DNA of 64,000 nt. Origin: Pyronema omphalodes (Eukaryota > Ascomycota > Pezizomycetes > Pezizales > Pyronemataceae). Below the pieces are notes generated by a model, which was given only the letters and a program-made list of their open reading frames with translations, had not been told where the DNA came from and searched no databases. The DNA is taken from assembly GCA_024516155.1 (NCBI GenBank), contig JAJJXM010000002.1:1302001-1366000 (forward strand), written 5' to 3'. The position numbers and the translations under genes were made by a program. Shown here piece by piece: positions 1-11,840 of this stretch (position 1 is the first letter of the stretch; each line of letters begins with the position of its first letter).

Positions 1-1
1 A

Positions 2-835
2 GGGGACTTTAAGGATTTGGTGGAGGCGGCGAGGAGGGGTATCAAGAGGAGAAAGGTCGAGGATACTGCCGAGGGGGATGGGAAAAACGAACGGGAGGCG
101 AAAGACAAGGCCTCCAACGCAGATCCCAATCCTCGAATCCAGGAATCCACGAAAGGCGAGTCGAAAACGGAATCAGAACCAAATTCAGGATCTCAGCAAC
201 CTCCACCAGAACCCTCCCAAAACCCCACTCAAAGCTCTCTCGTTTTCTCACCACAGTCTCAACCTGTGAATCACCCAATAACAGCTCCAACGCAAAATCC
301 AGCTTGGACCCAGTCCCCATATGGAATAACAATTGCCCACACCCGCCCCGAAGCTCCTCCATTCGCATCACAAAAAAGCCGTTCCAACATCTCCGCTCTT
401 CTTGATAACCCTCCCCCACCATCACATCAACCATTTTATCAATTCCCATCATTTTCCCAGCCTGTACAACCGTTTCAATTACCCTCGATGTTACAGCCTA
501 ATATGCCACAAGGAGGTTTACCACCCCTTAATTCGATATCGCCATCACAAGGTCCGTACCCGGTAGTTTCTTCGGGATTTCCGGGGAGCTCACCAGGTTC
601 ATTGCCGGGTGCTTTACCAGGTGCTTTACCAGGTGCTACACCAGGTGTTTTGCCGGGATTATCCTCAATGTTTTCTGGTCGGCCATCAAATGATGCGAAT
701 AAAGAAACACAAGAACCTTCGAATGGATTACCACCTATAGACATGGGAAGAAGAGAGTCGTTTACAGGCACATTACCTTCGTTGCCGGAAATGCAGAGGC
801 CGAATGAGAAGAGGAAGTATAATAGTATTGAATAG
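2..835 (+). CDS. 3' part of an unrecognised proline-rich, low-complexity protein (5' end outside window)
   Basis: The frame is open from the left edge of the window to a TAG at 833-835, and the first in-frame start-like codon is only a TTG, so this is the C-terminal exon of a gene beginning upstream. The visible ~277 residues open with a short charged segment containing a basic, NLS-like KRRK. Most of the rest is Pro/Ser/Gln-rich and probably disordered. A run of Leu-Pro-Gly-Ala repeats is encoded around 595-655, and the C-terminus is polar (KRKYNSIE). No enzymatic domain is visible. The composition resembles the tail of a nuclear regulator, but that is inference and the family cannot be named. 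Confidence 0.55.
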   Translation, partial: GDFKDLVEAARRGIKRRKVEDTAEGDGKNEREAKDKASNADPNPRIQESTKGESKTESEPNSGSQQPPPEPSQNPTQSSLVFSPQSQPVNHPITAPTQNPAWTQSPYGITIAHTRPEAPPFASQKSRSNISALLDNPPPPSHQPFYQFPSFSQPVQPFQLPSMLQPNMPQGGLPPLNSISPSQGPYPVVSSGFPGSSPGSLPGALPGALPGATPGVLPGLSSMFSGRPSNDANKETQEPSNGLPPIDMGRRESFTGTLPSLPEMQRPNEKRKYNSIE

Positions 836-1277
836 TGTTGAATACTACTTCATGTAATTGTATTTAGGATTGGATTAGTGGCTTGAACTTTTTGTTTACT
901 TTATGATATGGGATTTGGGTGTATACATGGGGTTTTGTTATGATATGATGGAGTGGTTGGATAACAATTAAAATGGGGATGATGGGGAAATTAATAATAT
1001 AGTTGATCTCTAAAACAGGAACATGGATAATTGAGAAGAAAAAAAATTGGATCATTCATGACCTGAACTACAAAACTTCAATAAACAACGCTGGTTTTAG
1101 GAAACGGAATTAGAAAAGAAAATAAATGTCAATCCTGAAATGTGAACCGGAACCCAACCCAACCCATACCCATATCCATACCCATACCCATGCCCATACC
1201 CAATCGACCCAATGTGTATTGTGACCAACCTCGAAAATCAAAAATTTTGAAAAAAACTTCGTCAAATCGTCAATCCC
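836..1277. other. convergent 3' region between the partial gene and CHMP7
   Basis: About 440 bp of AT-rich sequence between two convergent stop codons. It should hold both 3' UTRs and poly(A) sites. It contains a CCCATA-type tandem repeat near its right end and no supportable gene. Confidence 0.5.
1151..1204 (+). repeat. imperfect CCCAAC/CCCATA microsatellite
   Basis: Imperfect tandem array that starts as CCCAA units and grades into CCCATA units, immediately downstream of the CHMP7 stop codon. Confidence 0.8.
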
Positions 1278-2682
1278 TTACGCATATTCCTTCTCCCTCT
1301 CTTGTTCCTTCTCATTCTCTGGTTGTGCCTCTTTCTCTTCCGTCTTTGAGCTACCCAGCGTCATGCCCTGCAAACTATCCGATAACTCCCTCTCCAGATC
1401 TCTCTCCTTTGTCGGCTTCTTGGGTACACTCGGCATCTCCTCCAGGGTCTTTCTCCGCTTCTCCGCAGCCTCCTCTTCTTTAACATCCTTAAGCATAGCC
1501 TCCAATTCCTCCTCCACACCCTCCTCATCCATCACATCTCCAGCCTCAGCCAAAACTCTATTAACCTCCTCCACATTCTCCCTCTCCTCTCTCAGACCCT
1601 CCATGATACGATCCACCCTCTCTGTGCCTCCCAACTCCTTATTAAGTGACGCCATCGCCTTCCCGCTCTTCTCTAACACCTCAAGCAGCTCCACATTATC
1701 CTGTGCACTTCTCAATCCAGCTAAAACATCCTCCACCGTAATCATAGCCTTCGTCTTTTCCTCCAATGCCTTCTCCACTGTCTTCCTACTCCTCAGCGCC
1801 GCCATCGCCTTCACCTTATTCCCTCTATCCACCGCCAATTTCGCAGTCGCCGTACACCTCTCCACATCCTCCTCCAACTCCTCCACTCTCCTCTTAATCC
1901 CCAGCAACGTTCCCTTCAACCCAGCCACAGCAATATCCGATTCTCCCGCCTGCGTTTCCCCAAACACCACCACTCCCTTCTCCCCATCCCACGCAGCCAT
2001 TCCTTTATCCCTACTCATAAACTTCAACAACACCTTAACATCATCGACACTAAGATCACTTGCGACCTCTTCCCTAAATAAATCCACCGTCATAACCCTA
2101 TCAACTCTATCCCTTCCTCTCATAGCCTCTGCAACAATCTCCGCTGCTTTCTCAACACACTCTATCATAACCCATTTTCCCTCTGTGATTGGTTTAGTAG
2201 GAGGACCCCGAAGCCCGGTTTTTGTTAGGCCCCAGGAAAATAAGGAGCCGAGATATGTCCAGTGGTAGATTGAGGTTGGTGAGGAAAGAAATTGTGATAG
2301 GGGGTATAATGTACCGGAATGCTGGGCTTCGGCGAGAGCGATCCCCAGGGCAAGTGGACGGCCGAAGGTGGGGTGTGATAGAGCGGAGGTAAGGTGTGAG
2401 ACGGGGAGGATCAGGCGGTCGGGGAAGTGGCCGGCGGCTAGGGAGCTGGAGAGAACGGTTGTCCAGGCGAGGGTGTTGGCGGAGAAACCGGTGGGGTTTA
2501 AGGTGCGGAGGGGGGTGAAGTCGGAGTAGAGGGAGGGGAGACGAGCTCTGGAGTGGTAGTTAGTAAATGTAATCATAGCCCGGGAGGGAGATTCCAGCGG
2601 CACCTGGGTAACAGGAGAAGGGAAGATGGGCTTACTCTCGAAATTGTGGATGCGCAAGAACAAAGTTTAATAATTCTGACAT
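1278..2682 (-). CDS. CHMP7: CHMP7-like ESCRT-III protein (Snf7 family)
   Basis: Two exons, 2682-2636 and 2547-1278, give 438 aa. The 88-bp intron has a CTAACTACCACTCCAG branch/acceptor. The start at 2682 (MSELLNF) is chosen because the longer single-exon frame begins only at a TTG, whereas splicing joins the peptide to the conserved ARLPSLYSDF segment. The N-terminal ~200 residues match the winged-helix-like half of CHMP7. Residues ~225-370 form a Snf7 coiled coil with the basic alpha1/alpha2 region (GIKRRVEELEEDVERC, KAMAALRSRK). The acidic tail resembles a MIT-interacting region. CHMP7 family proteins recruit ESCRT-III to the inner nuclear membrane and endosomes. It is divergently transcribed from MRP2. 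Confidence 0.88.
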
Positions 2683-3077
2683 GGTTGCTATAGATATTCT
2701 GATTTACGTGGGAGTAAAAGAAGTTTGGGTTTGTAGCCTTATAGGTGGGAACAGCGGGGTAGCTCGAGGTAGCTGTTGGGGAGCTCTTGCTTGTTGTCGT
2801 TTGTCGTCAGAGGCGTAAACGCGATTCACAACAGGGCAGGGCCGCAGTTAGACGCGTGACAAGACTAAAACAATAAGCTCCTTGCATTCTATCTCATAAC
2901 CCCTGTCATTTCGACCAATCCTGGTTCCCAGCACAGCATACCATAGCGCTAACCCTGCTCTCCGAAGAGTCTTGGCGCGGCAACATTTTAGTCTACCGTT
3001 GTGGTCCCGAAGCCCGACGAACGACGAACCGCGACGAACTTAACTTTCGGAACGACCCAAACGCAACTCCAACAAAA
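2683..3077. promoter_or_regulatory. divergent promoter region CHMP7 / MRP2
   Basis: 395 bp separate the two start codons, so both promoters and 5' UTRs must lie here. I see no clear TATA box. GACGAAC-type direct repeats occur at about 3016-3040. Confidence 0.5.
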
Positions 3078-3875
3078 ATGGCTCCTAAACACGGATCTTT
3101 GTTCAAGAAGAACCCCATTGCTTCTTGGGTCAATGCTAGAATCCTGAAGGATCATGCTAAGAGAGTTGCGTTCGCTGAGAATGAGGAGAAGAGACAGGCT
3201 TTGAGGTAGGACTCTCCCGATACTCCGCCGATATTACCGTGTCTATGCTTCCCGTCTGCGAATTCCCGACTATCCCGCTGCTGCTGTCGATGTTCGCCGC
3301 TCCTGATCATGCCGAAACTATTTCTACCGTTACTGCTACCCTCGCGAATACCGCTTCCCCGCCAATTTGTCGCTTTGTTCCTCTCGCCACCAGACACTCT
3401 ACGCTGCCTTTTACTGGGGGGGGGGGGGGGGGGCTTGTTACAATTCCTAATGGATTGTAGGGTTTGGATGAGGCAGAAAAGGAGAATGACAGCTGGAGCA
3501 GTTGAATGGGGCCAGTAAAGCAGCGTGAGGGCGTATCGCCCCAGTCACATATCGACATACCAATACACTCAACGACACGGAATACAATAGACAGAAATTT
3601 AGACGCAGTACCAAATCTACGACTCAAATGCTAACTCATTTTTCTTCTCTAGATACATTGCCCGCAACACGCAGCTTCCCCAACTCCAGCGTCTCAAGGC
3701 CCAGCTCGAGCTCAACTCCATGCACTGCCACACCCGTCCTACCCAGATCAAGAACCGTTGTGTTATGGCCGGAAAGGGACAGGGAGTTTTCCGTGATTTC
3801 AGAATGGCTCGTTTCCAGTTTAGGTTGAATGCTTTGGCCGGAAACATTCCCGGTGTTAAGAAGGCCAGTTGGTAA
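3078..3875 (+). CDS. MRP2: mitochondrial small-subunit ribosomal protein uS14m (MRP2)
   Basis: Exons 3078-3205 and 3653-3875 encode 116 aa. The joint codon (AG|A) continues QALR-YIARNT. The C-terminus carries the S14 signature: NRCVMAGKGQGVFRDF, then ARFQFRLNALAGNIPGVKKASW-type residues ending in KASW. That ending is diagnostic of bacterial/mitochondrial uS14 rather than cytosolic uS14. The protein sits in the head of the mitochondrial 37S subunit and contacts rRNA. The 447-bp intron has canonical ends (GTAGGA, CTAAC branch, CTCTAG acceptor), but it is several times longer than most introns here and contains an 18-nt G run. Confidence 0.93.
3206..3652 (+). other. long intron of MRP2
   Basis: 447 bp, starting GTAGGA and ending TTCTCTAG with a CTAAC branch site about 20 nt before the acceptor. 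It contains the G18 homopolymer at 3416-3433. Short frames inside it do not extend the S14 protein. Confidence 0.85.
3416..3433 (+). repeat. G18 homopolymer
   Basis: 18 consecutive G on the + strand (the coding strand of MRP2), inside the MRP2 intron. Confidence 0.95.
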
Positions 3876-4434
3876 ATTTTTGTCGGTTTTGCTGGCGGTT
3901 GGAGCGGTTCTGGGGTGAAAATAAAGAAGGGTCTGGTGCGCGGAGAATGTATATTATGGAATATGGAATAGATAGGAGGAGTATGGGATTGATTTTTTGT
4001 TATAAAAGCTGGCTACGGGGACTAAAGGGAAGAGGTTTTATATACCAGGCTTCAAAACTGGACTTATAATCTGGTTCGATTTTGGAGGAAGATTTCCTCG
4101 TCGGATTACGCAGAATGGAGGAATAATTTTCACTCAGAAAAGTAGAATCAAGCATTTGAAGGGGGAAACGGTGAAATAGAAGATATAGATACCAGTATCG
4201 ACATCTCTTCTAGATATTATATGCATCAAGCATCTACATGCTACTTACGCTACGTTATTACCCTCCTTCACCTTCAATAACCATAAAAAAAATAAAAGTC
4301 ATTTTTCTAAACCCAAACGCCAGATCCAAACATTAAATACGCCTCATCATCTTCCGCGGGCGCCTCTAGGTGCCTCTTCCTAATTCCTGCTCACCCCCTC
4401 CCCTCTCCCTGCCTAATCCCTCCCCTCTCCTTGA
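3876..4434. other. convergent 3' intergenic region MRP2 / TRS85
   Basis: 559 bp between convergent stop codons, T/A-rich with a C-rich stretch near 4360-4430. I see 3' UTR-like sequence and no gene. Confidence 0.5.
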
Positions 4435-6493
4435 CTAGCTCTCGACAAAATCCCCACCTCCCTCTTCTTTCAGCACGCCCTCTCCCTCCCCCATTGAAGC
4501 CACTAAACTCTTCCTATTCGCCTTCCCACCATCAAGTTCCTCCGCCTCATCAGCTTCCTCACCACCCATCCCCACCGTTCTCTTCAACCCATCAATAAAC
4601 TTTTCCATATCCCCAAATTCCGTACCCTGATACACCGGTAACGCATCCTCAAGACACATCCTAGCTCTTCCGGGTTTCCCAGCCGTAGCCCATTCATTCG
4701 CCGCCAAAATCTTCCACATGGCAGCTTTCCTTTTCCTTGAGCCGATATTGAGATTACCAGCGCCTTTCCGTTGCGCATAACAATCCCCAACTCGTTCTGT
4801 GATTAATGCATGTGAAGTTCGTCCAAGTCCATGAGTATCTCTTGCTCGTACTGCCCACCTTGCTGCATCATCTGCTGCACCACCGCCTCGGAGCCGCAAT
4901 AGTTCAACGGAGATCAAGAGACAGCGGAGAGCGGAGTAGGTTGCGGCACAGCGGGAAATGTAGGAATAGCAAGCGACATCTATGGTGGGTTCAATAATTT
5001 CTTGTCTAGCCTTTGTTGATAGAGGGGTAGGAGTTAACAGTAATGAGGTAGCTGTCATTTCGTGTGCGGCCGCGTGGTATTTCCATGCTTTATCATTATT
5101 GAAATCCGTCTTTAATAGATCATAAGTACTATGAGCTAATTTCCAATCGCGGAGCATGAAGGCAAAGTCTGCCAATTTCCGCATTTGAGCTTCGGGGCTA
5201 GTTGGGGGATAGGATTGTGATACAGGGTCGTAGTTTGATGCGGCGATGGTGGAGTTTCGATTGCTGGAACCACCGAAATAACGTTTAGACATAGTTAAAA
5301 ATCGGCCGGAAATACCACGACGACGAGAGGCAACTTGGTCATTCCAGGTGGCGATGCAACGTTCCATAAAGGGGACTATGGACATTTGGGTCATTTCTCG
5401 GACCATCACAGCTATTCCGGAGGCATCGGTTTCTGGCAAGCAAAGAGGCGAGGATTCTTCAGAGTCTTTTTGTGCGATAGCGGAGAGCTCTTCCGAAGCT
5501 GAACGCCAGATGGGGGTGGGGACCACGACAGCGTCGTCGTCGGTGATGGCGGTTTTGCCACCGGAGCGTAGACGGAGGAGATGGCAGGAGAGTCCGAAAT
5601 GGCGTTTCATTTGATCGAAGAGGGCGGTAGATCTGCAGGGAAGTTGTAAGCATTTTATGGGGAGCTTCAGCTGGGAGAGATATCACAGACTTCCCAATGT
5701 CGTCGCGGTCCTCATCGTGGACAAGTACATAATACCGGAGATAATCCGTACTGACATAACCTGGTAGCTGTACCTGATTCCCGGACTGGTAAAGATTCCT
5801 TAGACTTTCAATAGGATTTGTATTCCTGCTAGAAATAGCAATAACACATGCAACCGGATGTGAAAATGTCTCATGAGGGCTAACTGGCAATGCTGAAAGT
5901 AACCTTCTCAGATACTGCAAATACCCCACCTGTTGAATTTGTTCCCCCTCCGCGCGCTCAATAAGCAATTCACAGAGCTCCTCAACCTCATCAACATTAC
6001 CTCCTACCCATGCTCCAGTTTCCTTCTCTTCCTTCCCATTAGCCCATGCCGTCATACCAGTCTCCCATTTCTCCCCCGCCATAGCAACCTCTTGTAGCCC
6101 CACAAATCGAACACCAAAGTCGTCATACGTGTTACTGATTCCCGCAGAATCTCTTATTGTAAGTCTTCCTTGTAAATCATCTCCATAAGGTCTAATCATC
6201 TCCTTAAAGTTTGCAAAACCCTTCTCTCTTGCCAGCTCATCAGTGTCGGCGGAAACGTGAACGGCAATGTGAGGGACGAAGGAACGGCATATTAGCGCTT
6301 TAGCGTCGTCGTCGAGAGTGCGATTTGGGTTGCTTCTTAAAGATGCGGCGGCGAATAAGCTATTTAATGATCCAGAGGAAGAGCTGGACTTTATTGTAGA
6401 GCTTCTCAGGTAGGTAGGTCGGCTGCGTGGGGTGCCAGGCCGGGAGTCGGTGAAGGAGGCGGGGGACGTCATCGGGGCACTCCCGGGGTGCAA
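4435..6493 (-). CDS. TRS85: TRAPPIII complex subunit Trs85 (TRAPPC8 homologue)
   Basis: Exons 6493-5691 and 5632-4435 give 666 aa. The 58-bp intron (GTCTGT...CTGCAG) joins as DIGK-STALFDQMKRHFG, a highly conserved junction. Family hallmarks are the FVPHIAVHVSADTDELAREKGF block at residues ~72-93 followed by the RPYGDDLQGRLTIRDS region, and later the FALF/TPR-like helical repeats (MRKLADFAFMLRDWKLAHSTYDLLKTDF). Trs85 defines the TRAPPIII GEF for Ypt1/Rab1 in autophagy and the Cvt pathway at ER-Golgi membranes. The N-terminal ~55 residues are Ser/Pro-rich and probably disordered. MTSPAS at residue 8 is an alternative start. The C-terminus is shorter than in yeast Trs85, as is usual in filamentous fungi. 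Confidence 0.92.
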
Positions 6494-7303
6494 GATAATA
6501 GCTTAGGTTTGGTGGGGTAGTAGGAGGATCTTGAAGCTCAAGTTCGGAAGCACGGAGATCTAATTATTAATACTGTGTCGTGGAAGGAGTGGATGCGCCG
6601 GAAAATAAAAATGTCGCGTGAGAGGTACAGCTGGTAGGTAAAACTAACGGTGCTCGCTGGCTGGTGGGAACGGAGGTGAGGTGATGACGTTCTTACCCGG
6701 TGGCGGGTGCGACAGGGTCTGGGGGCTTAACGCCGGAGTGAAATAACACGTGGTGGAATGCGCGATGATGTTGGACGTGATAATGGAAAGGAAAGGTATT
6801 ATTTTGAAGGTTAGTTAATGAGAGCGGGCGATGGTATACATGGACAGCTACCAGATATTATGTAGCTTGTTTGGGAGGTATGAAACAATGCTCGTCCTAT
6901 TAAGGGTCAGCCAGAAATAGCCCTAACTTTCGAGGTCTAGGCCGAGCCCCGTGAGCGGCAGATGTCATCGCAGCTTGCCGAATTTCTATTCCTGATTCAG
7001 ATATATAGACTTGGCACCTCCCTCTGATGAATAATTTTAGCACTTTCAGAATATCTATTTTGTCTGAAATTCTGTATTACAAACCTTGACAATTGGTAAA
7101 ACAGTTCCAAAAACCGTCAGGTATTGTCAAATGATTCTCGACAAGCATCATGTAAACAAATTCCAACCCCAGCAACCCCACTACACCCCACCAAGCCCTA
7201 ACTCAGGCTATAAATTCGGACTCGGATCAGCCCCGCATCCCGGCTCCTTTCGGTATATAAACTCAACCCAACGTTTTAAACCACAATTCAAACCATCATC
7301 ACA
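6494..7303. promoter_or_regulatory. divergent promoter region TRS85 / IAH1
   Basis: 810 bp between divergent start codons. The IAH1 side carries TATA-like sequence close to the ATG. The rest is unremarkable and no gene is supported. Confidence 0.45.
7254..7260 (+). promoter_or_regulatory. TATA-like box upstream of the IAH1-like gene
   Basis: TATATAA lies 44 bp upstream of the ATG, preceded by a second CTATAAATT match near 7208. Position and sequence fit a core promoter with a short 5' UTR. Confidence 0.45.
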
Positions 7304-8198
7304 ATGTCATTCCCCAATATCATTCTCTTTGGCGACTCTCTGACCGAGCAAGGCTTCAACTACTCCCAACACGGCTTCGTCGCCTCCCTCTCCAGCGACT
7401 ATGTTCGTCGAGCTGATGTTTTAAACCGCGGCCTAAGCGGCTATAACTCCAGCTGGCTCCTTCCATTCCTTGAAGAAGTACTCGCCGCTCAAACTGCCCC
7501 TGTTCTATTATGGACTCTTTGGGTTGGGGCCAACGATGCTTGCTTGCCGTCTTATGTTTTCAACGTTCCTATCCCTACCTATAAACAGAACCTAGCCAAA
7601 ATGATCTCTATGATCCGGTCCCATGAACCTTCAAAGAACGCAAAGATCCTTATCATCACGCCTCCGCCAATCGATAAGAAAATGTTGTTTGTGCACCACA
7701 GACGTCAGGGAAAGGATCGTGATCCTAAGGTCACGGAAGCTTATGCTGAAGCTGCGAGGGAGGTTGCGAAAGAGTCAGCGGTAGGGCTATTGGATTATTT
7801 TACGTTGCTGGATAAGGCGGCCAGGGAGGAAGCAGGAACTGGGGAAGGCGAAGAGGTATCATTGCAGGGTTGGGCGACGGATGGATTGCATTTAGCTGGG
7901 AAGGTAGGTGGTTTGAGTTGAAGTGCGGAGGTGATAATGGGAGAATAGAGGTCAAACGTGCTGATCAAACGACGATAGGGGTATGAGCTCTTGTATGAAG
8001 AGTTTACGAAGTATGTGTCGGAGAATTGGCCGGAGATTTCCGCAGCAAATATTCCACTGGTGGTGAGTTTTCTTTTAAGAAAGATGAAGAGAGGAATGGG
8101 CTAATCAGGGCGGGTGGTGGGGGTAGAAACCGTGGGTGGGGGATTTGGAGGTTGTTAAACAGTGGGCGGAGAAGGAGGCTATGGAAAGTGAAATTTGA
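7304..8198 (+). CDS. IAH1: SGNH/GDSL hydrolase, isoamyl acetate esterase (IAH1) type
   Basis: Exons 7304-7903, 7979-8062 and 8127-8198 encode 251 aa, the normal IAH1 length. Introns are 75 and 64 bp. The reading frame continues as WATDGLHLAGK-GYELLYEEFTKYV and then PLV-KPWVGDLEVV. The catalytic blocks are clear: GDSLTE with nucleophile Ser12, Gly in NRGLSGYNSSW, Asn77 in GANDAC, and the Asp193/His196 pair in TDGLHL. Family members hydrolyse short-chain acetate esters such as isoamyl acetate. No signal peptide is visible, so it is probably cytosolic. The second intron's acceptor was chosen because it gives the conserved PW-acidic tail; the alternative AG at ~8118 does not. Confidence 0.92.
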
Positions 8199-8595
8199 AG
8201 ATTTCAGGTTCAGGTTCCAAGCTTGATGAAGAAGGGTTGAAGCTCGAACAAAAGGGAGTTGATCGTCAGCGCAGTTGAAAAAGTGGTATTGACCAATGAC
8301 TGTGACTGACGTTAATCATGTATTGGAGAAACACCGCAGTACAAGTACCACTAGAGGTATTTAAATCTTAACTTAAAGATAATCCCCAAATATTATGTTT
8401 CCAAGCGTAAAATCAATATGATAAAGAAAATACAGTCGTAATAGAAATAATCAAATTTAAGTTATAAAATAAAACTCAAAATTACACGAATGACTACCGC
8501 GATATAAATGATAACCGTGATGTTGAAAATAAAACAGAAACAGAAAGATGGGCTAGACTTGTATGTGAATTAGAAAAGGGCGTTCATAGTCATCA
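8199..8595. other. convergent intergenic region
   Basis: About 400 bp, AT-rich, between the IAH1-like and F-box/ankyrin stop codons. No gene seen. Confidence 0.5.
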
Positions 8596-9477
8596 TCAGG
8601 GATCGAAATTATCTAGTACCTCGCTGAACCTCTCACGGCTTTTATTTGCTATAAGAATATCGTATAAAGTTTTTCCATGTGCATCAATAACCCTAGTATC
8701 AGCTTTATATTCTCTCAAAACCTCGACAGTATCCCAATAGGACCTAGCTACAGCTTCCTGTAGTGGTGTTCTCCGATCGGGTGTCAAGCCAACTGCATTG
8801 ACATCAGCACCATTTCTTAGTAGTATTCGTGCCATAACACTTCCATCTGCGCGAAATACAGCAGCGTTAAGTGCTGTTCCTATGTGTTTTCTTTTGGCGT
8901 TGATGTTTGCGCCGTATTCCAACAACAATTTTATTCCCGCTTCGGTTTTCTCAAAATTTCTCATGTGATTGTATTGAGAGTCCACGATAGCGTGCAACGG
9001 TGTGCGATGGTAATCGTCTTGCAACCTAACATTCGCTCCATGGTCTAGTAAGACCTTCATAATTTCCACGTTAGGGTTCGGTATGATCGCCCGATGCAGC
9101 AGTGAAGAGCGAGAATGACTACCGAACGCAACAGGAATATTAGGATCAAGGCCGTGAATGAGCACCTTTTCGAGTGTCGAAGGTTGGCTCAGTATCGTCG
9201 CCCACATGGCGGGTTTCTGGGGTCTAAACAACCCATAGAGAGGCTGTGATTCCATTATTGCCCCACACTTGTACAGGTATGGTTCAAAAACGGCGTTAAA
9301 ACGGTGATTGGCTCTGCATAATCGGGCAAGCGAGGAGAGGTCGTTTATCTTATCTTCAGCCTTTTCTTTTCCAAAATAACTTCGACTATCGTATTCACGA
9401 AATCCAGTTAGGACGTTGCTCATAAGTATATCGCCAATTTCGTGAAGAATCTCGTTTGGTAATCCGTAGAAGACCAT
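8596..9477 (-). CDS. F-box-like / ankyrin-repeat protein
   Basis: Single exon of 293 aa. The frame extends upstream only to a GTG at 9525, so the ATG at 9477 (MVFYGLPNEILHEIGDIL) is taken as the start. It places an F-box-like LPNEILHEI helix right at the N-terminus. Residues ~110-285 carry four to five ankyrin-like repeats, for example SLLHRAI...IMKVLLDHGANV, TPLHAIV...IKLLLEYGANINA, TALNAAV...ARILLRNGADVNA and TPLQEAV...VEVLREYKAD. Such proteins may act as SCF substrate adaptors, but partners and targets cannot be inferred. This fungal family is large and fast-evolving. It lies beside DCL1 with a 2.4-kb gap and no sign of functional linkage. Confidence 0.8.
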   Translation of the reverse strand: MVFYGLPNEILHEIGDILMSNVLTGFREYDSRSYFGKEKAEDKINDLSSLARLCRANHRFNAVFEPYLYKCGAIMESQPLYGLFRPQKPAMWATILSQPSTLEKVLIHGLDPNIPVAFGSHSRSSLLHRAIIPNPNVEIMKVLLDHGANVRLQDDYHRTPLHAIVDSQYNHMRNFEKTEAGIKLLLEYGANINAKRKHIGTALNAAVFRADGSVMARILLRNGADVNAVGLTPDRRTPLQEAVARSYWDTVEVLREYKADTRVIDAHGKTLYDILIANKSRERFSEVLDNFDP

Positions 9478-11840
9478 CGTCGCGATCGAGAATTGTATAA
9501 TACAGAGTAAGAACCGCTGGTGCACGATTTAATGTGGGTCTTCTCTTCAGATGACTCAGCCGGGTTGACGTCGACAAGGATCAGATGAAAATGCAAGGTG
9601 TGGATCTCCGGATAGAATGGTTTTCTGAAACGGGCGAGTGATCTGTACCGCAATATCGCGACTGTTGGCAATCAATCACGATGTTTGAGACTTGAAGGGA
9701 CCCTAGTGAATGGATGTCAGATGTTTGAAGCAGTGCGGGTTTAGAATTCAGAAAGAACTTACTGTGCTTCACACAACACTAGACAGGTTGTTGTTTATAC
9801 GGGCAAAACTCAACCATGCACAAGCAATGAGTGGAGTAGTCTAGCAAACGTCTCCACTGTTTGGCCTGTGCTCGCTGCAAGGCCTAGACTGTACACAGTT
9901 GTACAAACGAAGGGGACGCAAGCTAGCTTTAATTCGAAGGTTAGAGAAGCAGAGATTGCCTTCAATTCATTTTCCACTTACAACTTTAGGCCAGCGCAAG
10001 TTTTTTGTGGGATATACTATTGTCGCAAGCGAAAGTAATTGAACCAAGTGTTTGAGCAGAAAGTGGAGGGTTGAGTGTGTTTGAGTAGAGGAGAGGGTAA
10101 AAAGCGGTTGAAGCGGGGCATGCTTATCTCCGTCCTCCATCACAACCGGATACGATTGTTTCAAGTTAATACCCACAACTTAATGCGGCTGTATCCAGCG
10201 CAGGATCATCACGTGCAGGTTAATCACGGGCAGAATTATCATGCGCATGATTGACAACGCGCAATCTTTTAGTATGGGTTGATTTATATAACTGCAGCTA
10301 CGAGATTAATTAACTACAGGCTGTCAGGTCCACCACGTGAACCGCCACAAATATTTTATAACAGCAATGGGGAGTTAAGTCTGTTGCTGTATCGGTGATA
10401 TCATCATCTCTGTAGCCTATTTTATACAGCATTGGAAACGTTCTTAATTGACATAGATCCATTAACACCATAATAGGGTATCACTTGGTGTCGCTCGATT
10501 TACAGTTTTACATTTAGCTACAGTTATCTCGATACTATAAGATTATCCATACTATAAGATTAAAAAAGCTCGGAATCCATACTCGAAATGGCACCGCAGA
10601 GGTAAGGAGACTACGCCCATACAACCATCAAAACAGGTGACCGAGGTAACAACCGGGCACTAAATATTGTTATAAAACTATGTAGCCTCCGCTATAACCT
10701 TACCGTTGCAAGCGAGTATGAGGAAGTAAACATTTGATTTTGATTTTTAATTTTGAATCATACATCCGTTCGAGGCCTTCAAGGCCTATGCGGGTAAAAG
10801 CAAATACACAATCTGTTCCTGTCCTCGAAGCCCAAGCTTTCTAGTGAGGCGCGCTTATCTCCTGTGTTCCTATTCGTCCCCAGAGAGGAAGTAAATAAAT
10901 AAATAATAAATTTCGGAAACCTGACCATCCGAGTGACGATACATGATTAGACCTTCTGATTAACAATATCACCGGAATCCGGATAGTTTGGTTTCATTAA
11001 GTAAGTTCCTTATCCATCACCATGAAAAAAGCCACGATTACTGTCAGGTAGTTCAACAAATTTTCGGGTACAATCTCTTCTGCTGACACTTTCCTCTGTA
11101 CTAGCAACACCAACTACTATAACCATTTAACCAGCCATCATGGCCTTGACTATACTCCACGAATCATGAATATGCTTTCACCAGCATAGAATATTTGCCA
11201 CAGACACCATTTAAGAATCGGTTACGTAAGTCTATCTATGACTCATGACCCATTAGTTATTTCAGTAATGATTTCGACTTGGTGAAATCGATGTTCATGG
11301 ATTATCACCATCACAACAATCAAATGTTGCCTTATTTCAGAATGCTGGGGTTGATAGAAGCAATTACGGAAGTCAGAAATAAACAGAGATGAGAAAGTGA
11401 TACGAGTACTAATTTGAATACCTTGCAGGTATCATTCTCTTGTTTTTCGGGTGGTTCATTGAGTGGCTTAGACCATGAACACGGGATGCGAACATTTTTT
11501 GTTCTATACGAGCCCTTTAGGCGTCATCGTATGATTAACTAAAGACACGAATAAATAAAAGCCCCCTTTCCCCAGAATCCAGGTTCCCAAACCTCGTCTA
11601 AAGACCTTCTAAAGTCTACGAGAATCATTCCATTAACCAATAAACAGTAAATATGAAAGATGACAATAATTCGCTCCCTAAGAAAAAAAAACATGCTTTT
11701 CTTCGATGTGGCTACTCCTTCACCACCCCACCAATTCCACTAACCCCCTCCCTCCCCCACTTTTTTTTTTTTAAATTTTTCCCCCACTTCATATAACACA
11801 TCCAACCGTCGGTTCGGCAGCCCAGACAGACACAATCACC
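9478..11840. other. 2.4-kb gene-free region upstream of the ankyrin gene and downstream of DCL1
   Basis: I see no supportable gene. It contains a short direct duplication (ACTATAAGATTA, ~10534-10560) and AT-rich stretches. Frames under 85 codons have no recognisable composition. The right end should be the DCL1 3' UTR, with a pyrimidine-rich stretch at 11700-11790. Confidence 0.4.

Noticed and set aside
1363..2268. 301-codon plus-strand open frame
   Set aside because: Antisense shadow of CHMP7; Ser/Leu/Thr-rich composition is the complement of the Glu/Arg-rich coiled coil.
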